Below, piece after piece: positions 42,492 to 52,302 of a DNA stretch of 64,000 bases. Below the pieces are notes generated by a model that was given only the letters and a program-made list of their open reading frames with translations, had not been told where the DNA came from and searched no databases. Position 1 is the first letter of the stretch. Every line of letters begins with the position of its first letter. A program made the position numbers and the translations under genes. Source of the stretch: Parastagonospora avenae f. sp. tritici 18332-5 (taxonomy: Eukaryota > Ascomycota > Dothideomycetes > Pleosporales > Phaeosphaeriaceae); contig JAFJTR010000122.1 in assembly GCA_022559985.1 (NCBI GenBank), positions 1-64,000 on the forward strand. The letters are read 5' to 3'.

Positions 42492-43234
42492 CTATACCCC
42501 AGTAGTCCGCTCAGTTCCGGAACCGCGTGTGACACGCTCGAGAAAATCCGAGCAGCAATCACATTTTCTATCCTTATGCTCCACAAACGTCCATAGACAA
42601 CCCTCGCTGTCGAGCGTGATATTGAACGCCTTGGTGCTGGATCTCGCGACCATTGCGCTGATCATGGCAGAATAGTGGGTGAGGTATCTGTTTTGCCGCT
42701 TCTGGGAAGTCGGTACGTCATAGGTACGCCTGGGGTTAATGAGCTCGATGTCCAACGTTTCGAGTCCAAGGAACTGCGATATCCAATCTGGTGGCTCGAC
42801 ACTTTTGGGGTCTGGGATCCAGGTGCGCCACCCGTCGTGCTCAGGGATCGTGAAGTCCATGGTCGCCTTTAAGTGACGGATCCTGCGGGCCATCCCGTGC
42901 GATGGGAAGCGACGATGCGTTATGTCGTCCCTTTGAATGTGGAAGAGATTGACGCCGTAGTAGATGCGCTGTGCTGCCTCCCCAAAAACTTGTCAATTAG
43001 GAACTGTCGGCCTCGTAGCCGGAACAGAGCTCCATGAGATCTCCACATGATAATCCGTGGAAATCGAACATAGTATCTGACGATCATGCTCTTGAGCTCG
43101 TTGGGCAAACTTACCAATCCCTCACTAGTCTCGGTGGCAGCGATGGATGCATTGATCGTCATGTCTGCACCTTGATCAGACTCGATTGCAGTGGTGGATG
43201 CGCCGTTGGCTATTGGTGCTATCCATTCAGACAT
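42492..43234 (-). pseudogene. F-box-like family member with a one-base deletion
   Basis: The ATG at 43234 leads to LVSLPNELKSMIVRYYVRFP and FRLRGRQFLID. At about 42984-42991 the frame shifts; the family alignment (FALNKSFADLAKRLYY against FLIDK.FGEAAQRIYY) places a single missing base in a T-run. The other frame continues with MARRIRHLKATMDFTIPEHD, FLGLETLDIELINP and the Cys-rich end CLWTFVEHKDRKCDCCSDFL. If the base is a sequencing artefact the gene is complete. Confidence 0.62.
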
Positions 43235-43921
43235 GGTTTGTGTAATACAATTCTGGCGCGTTGCCTTTTAGAGGTCAAGGTGATATGGCGGTGGTTGAAG
43301 TGGTGACTGGGTCACGGGGTGTTTGCTAAAGGGAACAGGAGCAGGGCGGAGAAAAAGGCGAAAGGAAGGAGCGCTTACGAGAAAGATGAACCGGGCGAAA
43401 CAAACGGATTGGCCCCGTCGAAGTCGAGCCGAGGGTCAGGACATAGCTAGCGCGCGATGATTTGCCCCAAGTGAATATGTTGTTAGCAGTGGTTACCGCG
43501 CATAGATAGCAGAACACCGAGCGTTACCAGTGAAAGGCGTTTGCGCATACCATTGTGCTCGGGCCATATATATCGTATTGAGCAACGAGAACATGGTGTT
43601 GGATCAGGTTGATACTCATCAGGAAGGGCATGACATATACCCAAGAGCAGGAGTTTGCTGATGACTGTCATGATAGCAAAAGAACAATTATTTGAAATAA
43701 TTCATCAGCGTGTATTCCCGTTTATGACTCTTCAAGATCGTCAGTATGACAGCATCGCCTTTGCCCGGAAATGGGCCAACGTACAAACCTGCTCCCGAAA
43801 TTCACTTTGATTCTCACAACAACCCCCAACTAAAGTCGCGCTATCATCGGGCCATTTTGAAGATGCAATGACAGCTAAAGATCACGCGAACAGCAAGACC
43901 TCCGCTCTCTCTGTGTCACTA

Positions 43922-44257
43922 CTATGGCATGTTAGAGCAGTCAATATTGTTGATCAAGACAAAGACATCACAAGTGAGTGGTGCAAATGCAGAATTCCAT
44001 GAACTTTGATGGTTTACCCAAATCCCTTGGTCTTCGACGCCCGGGAGATCAGTGGGTGATGCCGGGACTAGGGGCCAAGACTTGACAGCGCTATCTCCGT
44101 TCACGACCGATGTCCAACCTATGTCTGGTCGAGCGTTCACGTTGGCAAAGACTTCGGTGGTGTAAGTGACATTGTTGAAGTGGGCATCGTTGAACGGAAA
44201 GTAGCAGGCCGTAGCGAGTGCTACGAAAGCCAACAGTGAAATGAAAGAGAACGGCAT
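43922..44257 (-). CDS. Small secreted protein, effector candidate (111 aa)
   Basis: The ATG at 44257 opens a clear signal peptide (MPFSFISLLAFVALATA). The mature part is short, with a Trp/Asn-rich middle (GIWVNHQSSWNSAFAPL) and Cys residues at the N-terminus and in the last 20 residues. No family is recognised. Size, secretion signal and location among young repeats and decaying genes fit a candidate effector or other secreted small protein; that is inference. A single exon is assumed. Confidence 0.55.
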   Translation of the reverse strand: MPFSFISLLAFVALATACYFPFNDAHFNNVTYTTEVFANVNARPDIGWTSVVNGDSAVKSWPLVPASPTDLPGVEDQGIWVNHQSSWNSAFAPLTCDVFVLINNIDCSNMP

Positions 44258-44689
44258 CGCAAGATGGCTGGTTTCCTGATTGCTTGGATGGTTTGCTGGG
44301 CAGATAACCTCGACTCGGGTCTGAAGTCATCAACAGAGCGTTATGGAGAGTAAAAAGAAAGTTGATAACTGTGTCGGGCGCAAGAGAGCTGTTATACATA
44401 GTCGGCAGCAGCTATCATGAACATTGCATTGCTCAAGAGAAAATCCTTAATTATGTTCTACGACTATAAACCTGTGCACAGCTATCATGCTACTTGGTCT
44501 CAAGAATATTGACGTTTCCGTGACTCTTAAAGGTCTTGAGTTTTAGATATCAATCATATTGCTATCGAAAGTGCCCGAATTTGTGCCAGCCCTTCCTCCA
44601 GATATATGTACTTTGAGATCCTGGATCTTCTAGCGCATCCATCTCTAATGCCCTTGTATGTGGATACATAATGTTTGTGACTTTGACGC

Positions 44690-45582
44690 TTACACCCGCT
44701 TTGGCAACGATGCCTGGAACGCTTGCAAAAGCCGCTGCTCGCACGTACATGGCGGCGCTTGGAGAGCAATCAGAGCTTTCCTCTTGCCCATCGGCAAAAG
44801 GCCCGAAGAAACCAGGCAACCGCGTATGCGACAGTCCTCGGAGTAGACCTTGAAGGTGATGTTCAGTGCGACCAACCCCAATTCGCATGTTCTGATGAGA
44901 TCGAAGAGCGGAGGTAGGAAGTTGCGGTCTGTGGCTATGCACCGGAAACTGCAACATCGCAGCTGTCTGAGGTGATCACCCCCGGTGAAGCATATGTTGA
45001 TCTCGAGATTTTGCAGATTAGGGAGAGACTTGACAGAAGAATGCTGATAGGCGATTTCGTCGCAATTCATGCGGTCTGTAGCGTCATCGATCAACACCCT
45101 TGGGGTGTCTTGGCGTCGGAGGAGCCATGTCAGTACATTGAGTTTCGGAGAGAAGAAGTCTGGCGGCCACAGGGTGTATAATTCGCCATCAACGAATTTC
45201 TTGCTCATCCCGAGGACAAGATCCTTCATTCAAGTTTGACGGATTCCGAAGCTGTTCTTATACCAGACATCTCGATGAAGGCCAGGCCAGGCCGGGGACG
45301 GAGGATAAATTTGTTGCTCCTGCAGTCTATGACAACATCAGCACGGGCGCAAATTCCCAGACGAGAATGTTACTGACAAGCTTCGAGAGCAAGATCTGGG
45401 AAATCAGCACTGTCTATAAGCTCGGCAGAATGCATGATGGATGTGACGACCTGTTCGTGGCGGGTATGATTGACAGGCTTGTCATCCGCAAAGACGAAGC
45501 TAAGGACGACCAGTGCGATTTTAGGTGGAAGCTTACCCCAGAACTGAAAGGCTTGTGCTACAACGGTGGCTCGAGTCTGCAT
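44690..45582 (-). pseudogene. F-box-like family member, degenerate
   Basis: The ATG at 45582 gives FQFWGKLPPKIALVVLSFVF, an F-box-like start. The C-terminal half is open from 45229: LYTLWPPDFFSPKL, SLPNLQNLEINICFTGG, then ALIALQAPPCTCEQRLLQAF, the family end with its C-x-C. Between them one frame reads HRDVWYKNSFGIRQT* with a TGA at 45230-45232 directly before the next ATG. I could not find a splice pair that joins both halves. It is probably a pseudogene and the rightmost family member. Confidence 0.5.
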
Positions 45583-46282
45583 GGTGGTACAAGTTTAGTC
45601 GGCAATTGGGTTGAGGCCCCGACTTTGAGCGCAGCGATCATCATAGGAAACTGTGGGATCGTTCAAAGATTGATAAATTGCTGGGAGCTGGGAGATATGA
45701 CGTACGACGGTCCGCTACTTGGGATCCGACGGCCGCCTCAGGTCATAATCGTTACTTCCACACGGAACCAAACTGTTTCTCACTGTACCTATCTAGCTGG
45801 AACACGGCCAATCTTATGTGTACGCCCATAAACAAAGCAGTCCTTCTCGCTCGAGCTATTCCACTCGAGTCGATCCCTAGCGACCTTGACCGACATCCTC
45901 TCCTGAACTTTTCGGGAGCTTACCACCGATCCGCCTTACCCATAGCTTCACCGAACGGAACTTCACAAGTCTGAGTGACATTGCCCATCGCCACTGCAAG
46001 CTCAACCTGTCTCAGCTTCACACGCTGGCTCACCAATCCCATCAGGCAATCCCAGTCCTTGGAGACGTCCTTTACACGTCAAGCTGCGTGACCTAGAGCA
46101 CCAAGGGCGGGGCTGCGGGTGAGGACAACAACGAAGACGAAGATGGGAGAAGCATACCAACGAGCAGTAGCCTTGCGAAGAATAAATATTGGAGATTTAT
46201 TGTATGCACCACCAAACCAAACGCCATGCTCATGCTCATGCCTTAGACAAATATCATACATCTCTTCTCCTTTCATACATTC
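45583..46282. other. Intergenic, no gene seen
   Basis: Between the last F-box-like pseudogene and the PAM18 stop. Plus-strand open frames reaching about 45974 have no family resemblance. Confidence 0.45.
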
Positions 46283-46789
46283 CTATTTCACCTCCTTCTC
46301 CAACATCTCCTTGGCTTCGTTCACTTTCGTCGCGAGGTACGGCGAGCCACCGCGATCGGGGTGGTTGAGCAGCATGAGCGATCGGTGCTTTTTGCGGAGA
46401 AGTTCTTTGGTGATGCCTCGTTCACTGCAGAACATTAGCCCATTGTTGTGGTTAAAGAGGTATGATGGGGACATACGGCATCTCCAATATCAGTGCAGCT
46501 TCTCTCCGTGTCATCTTGGGCTCGAAGCCGCCTTTGTAGAAACTGCGTCCGAGGGGTCCTGCGCCACCGCCTGATCTTCGGAGTGCGACGAGTGCTGCGC
46601 GGCCCTATGTCAGGATTGTTAGCAGATTGGTAGGACGGGTTATCAAGAAGCGTGTCATTGCATCGCCAGGTGTTATGGGAGACGTACGAAGAAAGCTGTT
46701 GCGCCCAAACCAACTACCCAAACCCACGCCGACATCTTCGTCTTCTCTGGCTGATCTTGTTGTTGCGACGGATGCGGATGCGATGTCAT
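46283..46789 (-). CDS. PAM18: PAM18/TIM14, J-protein of the mitochondrial import motor (123 aa)
   Basis: Three exons, 46789-46688, 46604-46477 and 46424-46283, with introns of 83 and 52 nt in phase. A short N-terminus is followed by one membrane segment (SAWVWVVGLGATAFFGRAAL), the linker GGGAGPLGRSFYKGGFEPKM and a J-domain with its HPD (LMLLNHPDRGGSPYLATKVN). PAM18 sits in the inner membrane at the TIM23 channel and stimulates the ATPase of mitochondrial Hsp70. Size and architecture match fungal orthologues. It is divergent from RLP24. Confidence 0.94.
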
Positions 46790-47025
46790 GTGCGCCGAGG
46801 CTTAATCGTAGGTGTGGTAGCTCGAAATATGACGACGTCGTAGCCTCGGAAGAAAATGATGAAGCTGCGATGCGGAAGCCGCGGTCTCGCCGGGCGCTGA
46901 TTGGCCGACGATTTCGCCGCCAAGAGTTCGTCCCGGGCCCACCAAAGTTTTCTAGACAGCGGCGCAACTATCTTCTACAACCTCCACCCGTCAAATACAG
47001 CACGACACGACGACACGACGACAAT
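46790..47025. promoter_or_regulatory. Shared bidirectional promoter of PAM18 and RLP24
   Basis: Only 236 bp separate the two start codons. The interval contains an inverted CCAAT box (GATTGGCC at about 46899) and GC-rich palindromes (CCGCGG). No TATA box is obvious. Both are housekeeping genes. Confidence 0.5.
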
Positions 47026-47703
47026 ATGAGGATCGAAACGTGCTACTTTTGCTCGTCGCCGGTCTATCCGAGCAAGGGCATAACATTCGGTGAGTCACAG
47101 ACACCCACCACGATTCCGCGAATGGCAAGTAACTAATTTTCACACGCAGTCCGCAACGACGCCAAAGCCTTCCGCTTCTGCAAATCCAAATGCCACAAGA
47201 ACTTCAAAATGAAGCGCAACCCGCGCAAACTCGCATGGACGAAATCTTTCCGCCGCGCACATGGCAAGGAAATGACCGTCGACAGCACCCTCACCTTCGC
47301 TCAGCGTCGCAACGTCCCCGTGCGCTACAACCGCGACCTGGTGCAGACGACGCTCAAGGCCATGTCGCGCGTCACCGAGATCCGCGCGAGGAGGGAGCGC
47401 GCGTTCTACAAGGCGCGCATGCGTGGGAATAAGCAGAGACAGCGCGAGGAGGATCGCAAGCTGGTGGAGGAGAATCAGCATCTTTTGCCGCCGAGTGAGC
47501 GGTTTGCTGCTGCGGAGGTGGAGATGATGGAGGAAGTGGATGTGCAGAAGGTCAAGGAGAAGGTGGAGAAGAGGAGGAAGGAGATTGAGATGGAGGAGAG
47601 CGAGCTGAGTGAGTTGGAGGAAGAGGCGCCCAAGATGAAGAGCAAGAGGAAGTTGAAGATGAAGGTTGGTGGAGGCGTCGAGGCGATGGATGTTGATGAG
47701 TAG
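47026..47703 (+). CDS. RLP24: Ribosome biogenesis factor RLP24 (205 aa)
   Basis: Two exons, 47026-47089 and 47150-47703, with a 60-nt intron in phase. The N-terminus is the eL24-type zinc ribbon (RIETCYFCSSPVYPSKGITF, then CKSKCHKNFKMKRNPRKLAW). What separates RLP24 from the ribosomal protein itself is the long basic and acidic C-terminal extension (QRQREEDRKLVEENQHLLPP and onward) seen here. RLP24 holds the eL24 site on pre-60S particles in the nucleolus and is exchanged in the cytoplasm by the ATPase Drg1. The length agrees with fungal orthologues. Confidence 0.95.
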
Positions 47704-47884
47704 ATGCGAGGGACATGTGCTGAAGAGATCATTATGATAGCATCATGGAGTTTGGCGTCAAAGGTACATTATGGTCACGAGATTCGATACCACGGCAAAA
47801 GCATCAGTTGAGCATGAAACACATTGATATGAATGTACTGCTCTTGCACCTCGTCTTTCCAAGCTCGGAGCTCGGAGCTCAGAT

Positions 47885-50129
47885 TCATTTCCTTGCTTTT
47901 ATATGCCAATTCCGCTTCCTCAAGGCCACCGTCTCATCAATCGTCCCAAACCCCGCTCTATTCTCTTGTCCCAGAAGCTCACCATAGCGGATCTTCAAGT
48001 TCCCCAAGTTTTTCGGAACATCATCTGCCGCCACAGCACCTTCTCTTAGCACGAGTCTTTCCATCTCAGTGTCTCCTCGCGTCGCCATCATGACCTGGAG
48101 GAAGCCGCCGTCTGCCGCAGGTGTGCCGTTCTGGTGCAAGGACCACATTGCGATTGCCGCGAAGACTAACGCGAAGGCGAGGCAGATGCTATAAGGCAAG
48201 ACGAGATTCCAGCGATGGTTGAACAGATACGTGTTCCGATATCGCGTCGTCGTGACAGGCACGTATTCCTTCCACATGCCAAGTGAAAGCGCCGAGACGG
48301 TGATATTGTAAAGGAGAGTATTCAAGAGCTCCTCCGATGGATTGATATCCCTGATAGGATCAAATCCGTAGAAGATCCTTATATCGTCGCTCTCTTGATA
48401 CCCGCTTTTAAATTGATTGTTATACCTGTTCGTGTGTAATGCGCTGCCCTGTAACGAGAGTTTGGAGCCTGTTTGTCAGATGTTGTTGAAGCCAGCGGCA
48501 GATTTGTCCTTGTTACTTACTATTGTAATCGGCTTCACATGGCCAGTCGCAAATGAGAACAGCCGTGCCGTTGTCAAGTACATGATTCCGAGTACATGTG
48601 ACGTTCACCGCGTTCGCGCGGCATGATTGTGAAGACTCCATTGGCATCCGAGACCCCAGAGAGTCTAATAGAGCCATTTCATTCATCAGCGGCAAGTAGC
48701 TCGCAACGCTTTGAGTGAATGAACGAAGCGGTTCATCCCAATTTGATGCATTAGTAAGTGGTAGCGGCGGCCAAGAGACGTTGGCGTTGAACTTGGTTTC
48801 TGTGTGACTATGCGTCCTGGGATCGGTGACAATAGGTGTAATATTCTGAAAGTCTCCCGTCTGCGTAATGTTGAGACTGAACAACGCAGATCGTGGATCG
48901 CATACCATTTCATTCACATGGACTAGTCCTGTGTATGTGAGGTTTTCGGTAGTAGACAGGTAGATGCTATCGATGGTATATCTCTTGAAGGATAGTCTGA
49001 ACAAACGATCGCCATCCCATGTTGAGACGAAACCAGGGCCCTCAACCATATGGCCAAAGCCCTTCAAGGGTATTTCCTGTCGAGCTGTGCTATTATGACA
49101 ATGAAACTGTGGGGCGCGGAACTCTAGATTGTAAGTAGAATTAGTGCCAGTATGGGACGCAAGGCTGTACATGCGATCTCCCATGATAATAGATTGGGCA
49201 ATGTTGTGCAAAGCAGGTCTCGCACCCCTCATATGTCAATTACAACGTATCAATTGCTCGAGGCCGCACGTACCTATACTCAAAATGTAAGGGGACGTAG
49301 TCACCCATAACTTTTGCTCTAATACTCCAAGTCAGAGACGCCAGGGTTTGAAATGGTTCTTCTTTGACATAGGTATTGAGATCGAATTCTGTTGGCGGTG
49401 CGCGGTTCATGACCCATACGTATACGTCACTGGTGGACATGTACGGTCGAGGTTCTATAGTCAATGCACCAGGAGGATAAATTACCGCAATCCCAAGGCA
49501 CCAAATATACGTAGCCATGAAGACTAATATTGGCGCCCTCCAGATTACTCGGAAATCGCCGAGCGCTAGAGCATTGGTACGGAGTACAAAAAGCTTTTCA
49601 ATCAGTGAAACTGGTATCGCGCTCCCACGAAGGATGAGCCAAAGATGCTGGGTGAAGCATGTTCCTATCCCAGCTGTCAAGGATGACTTGAATAGTGTTA
49701 CGAGTAGAAAGGTGATAGAAGAGACCCAAGATTGTTGTAGACTGCTCGAATCTATGGGCGATCCGTCAAGACAAGCGAGCAGCAGGTAATGACCAAGGGC
49801 ACACAAGAGCGCTAGCTGGAGTCAGAAGTATCTTTCCAAGTTTGTTCTTGGGAACTACCAGCAATCAGGAATCCAAAAACTGTTCCCATGGTCTTCCAAT
49901 GCCACTTGCGTGGAGTGACGCCCTTCCCATGCTGATCATCACCCACAATCCTCGGTATCAAAGATTCCTGGACAGGTATATTCGGGTTTCTTCCGTCTTT
50001 TATCGGCGCTTTTTGTGCTTCAGTAGGTGCAACGTCGCTGCCGTTGTCCTCGATTGGCGTCGTAAAATGATCTACGCCAGGCTGTCTAGAGTAATGTATT
50101 GTGCCGCTGTGTGGCAGTTCTGACGACAT
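47885..50129 (-). CDS. Large multi-domain membrane protein, unknown family (about 699 aa)
   Basis: Four exons, 50129-49859, 49811-49274, 49227-48521 and 48468-47885, with introns of 47, 46 and 52 nt that all keep frame. The frame is open upstream of 50129, so the start may be earlier. Membrane segments occur at LLCALGHYLLLACLDG, VSSITFLLVTLFKSSLTAG, WRAPILVFMATYIWCLGIAV and, close to the C-terminus, LVLPYSICLAFALVFAAIAM. A long loop between the third and fourth has about seven N-glycosylation sequons and several Cys, so it is probably outside the cell or in the lumen. This layout is common among fungal proteins of unknown function. I do not assign a role. Confidence 0.7.
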
Positions 50130-50726
50130 GATCGTGGCTACTGCAGTCTCTTCGATGTCGTGTTCAGAAACTTGAATGATGGAGCTCGAACTAGACTTTG
50201 ATCTGCGAGCTTCCCCCTGGGCTGCATACGTTTGGCGTACCGACGATGGCACTCGCGCTACTGAAACGCTGTTGTGTTGTGGTAGCGCGGCAGCACTGTA
50301 GTCCACATTATATCAGTGAGCAGTTGTGTAGTAGAATGTAATACGGGACTGGTATTAGCCAAATGAACGTCTCTGCGAAAAATCAGGCGAGCAGAGGACG
50401 TCGTAATTGCCACATGATGAGGCCGCCAAACCTCGGCACAGTGAATGGACAAGTCGTGTAAAGGGGCCATTTGTTTCCAGTCGTTTCGCGTCTCACCGAT
50501 GAAGGCATCTGAGCTGTGTTGTGCGACGTTCATGTCGTAAGTGATTGGGAGAGATCTGTGTTGAGCGCGTATGATTTGGGGGCGACGCCAAGAGGCTAAA
50601 CTAAGGATGACTGCCTCGCAACTTCCCACCTGCAACCCTCATCTCACATCAGCATTGAGATTTGATATATCAGGGCAGACGCTCAATATTCGGAACTGGG
50701 CCCTAGAGAACTCAGATCATTGGTGT

Positions 50727-51683
50727 TCACAACTTCGCCCCCTCAACGGTCTTCACCACAAACCCCAAGCGCGGAAAGTGCACTCGAACATCCACTTCCG
50801 CCTTCTCATGTGGCTTTATCACTACCTCTTCGACCCCAAACTTTATCAATGCGCCCAGTGTCGGATTGTCTCGCCCAGTATCATCCGGTGCAACACTTAC
50901 ACTCGCACCACGGACAAGATCTTTCTGCACATCCGCAGGTCCGTCTACCGCCGCCGGCACCAGCAAGTCCTCTTCGGACAGCGGTTTGCTCTTTTTGATA
51001 GCATCCATCCATCCAACTCCATTCGTCTTTTGCAAGTCAGGCAGCCCATCAATGTACTTCTCGAACGCATGGAACCAACTCCACAACCCTGGATATCTCT
51101 GCTTGTTCCACACTTTCGCCGTGACATCCTCGCGATTGGTGTCTTTTGTTCCGCCCCCGCTTAAGTTCTCAATGCCCCTGCCATTCGCAATGTCCACACC
51201 CCACCTCAACTGATAGTACAGGCTGACGTCCGCCAAACTTGGTGTCGGCGTTGGGATCGCCCATTTGCCCTTCGTTTTGAACGTTGGCTCCAGCATGGCT
51301 AGATGCATATCCAAGCTGGCCAGGTTTTGCGGAATCTTCGCCCCGAGTTTCTCGGGGTCCAGTTGATGGCCAATGAGTTGGGAGCGATCAGTACCGAAAC
51401 TTGTTTCCCATACGCTACTAGGAATGAGACCTGTGGTGCTGCGGAATAATGGCTTGTCGGTCCAGAAGGAAGCAAAGCCGCGGACAAGGCCTTTGTAGCT
51501 CCATGAGTCGATGCCGGGGAACTCTGGGTAGACCGTTCCGTAGCCAGAGCTGCTGGGGAAGAAGTGCTCGAGCGCTTCGATAATGAGAGACGTGTCGCAA
51601 TAGACTTCGCGGCCGATGGCTAGAATGGGAATTTTCCGGTATGTGAGGCCGAAGGTCTCGGTGATCAAGGGCCGAGGAAGCAT
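50727..51683 (-). CDS. Glutathione S-transferase-like protein, N-terminus missing (318 codons seen)
   Basis: The frame opens at the ATG at 51683 inside what is normally the middle of the thioredoxin-fold domain: LTYRKIPILAIGREVYCDTS, with the usual I-P-I-L and D-T-S glutathione-site residues. LEHFFPSSSGYGTVYP and an all-helical C-terminal domain follow. In relatives about 40 residues with the catalytic beta-alpha-beta start come before this. A TCTTCAG acceptor 20 bp upstream suggests a 5' exon, but I found none with the family sequence in the preceding 0.5 kb. It is therefore either incompletely modelled or truncated. Confidence 0.6.
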   Translation of the reverse strand: MLPRPLITETFGLTYRKIPILAIGREVYCDTSLIIEALEHFFPSSSGYGTVYPEFPGIDSWSYKGLVRGFASFWTDKPLFRSTTGLIPSSVWETSFGTDRSQLIGHQLDPEKLGAKIPQNLASLDMHLAMLEPTFKTKGKWAIPTPTPSLADVSLYYQLRWGVDIANGRGIENLSGGGTKDTNREDVTAKVWNKQRYPGLWSWFHAFEKYIDGLPDLQKTNGVGWMDAIKKSKPLSEEDLLVPAAVDGPADVQKDLVRGASVSVAPDDTGRDNPTLGALIKFGVEEVVIKPHEKAEVDVRVHFPRLGFVVKTVEGAKL

Positions 51684-52302
51684 GGAAGGAACGGGGACGT
51701 ATGCTGAAGAAAAGTCAGGCGGTAAATGACACTGACAGACTCGAATTGAAGGTATGAAAACAAGTCATATAACCAGGAGCAAGGCACGTATAGTTTTCAT
51801 CACAGAGACATTGAAATTGTAGGCTTGAGGGTGCTGATGAAGATGGTGCAACGTACTAAAGGGTACCTGCTTGATCCGCAGTGCCAGCCTCACTTTGTTC
51901 GTGAACGGGCTTGCTAAGTTTAATCAGTACCATACAGACTTCCTCAGCTCTCTCTACACTCACAGTCATATCCGAAGAGCACAACTGGTAGCTGATCTTT
52001 TGGCGACATGATTGTATGAAGTTTATGGATGGAGTAGACAACGGAGATGTGTGAGTTGCAAACTTTTCGCAAGACACACACGACAATGTATACGAAAACG
52101 AAAATAAAGGATGCCCAAAAGGTGGCGCAACAAATTTGAGAGTTGGACCACAAATCATACGATGTTTGTCGAACGCATTTAGACGTGCGCGCTGGGGTGC
52201 ATTTACCCCTCGTGTCCGAACAAAGCCCGAACTAACGGCCTAAGTAGGAAGTATAACCGAGGTTATGTTCACTATGCAGAACCCTAGTCTACCACCTACT
52301 GC

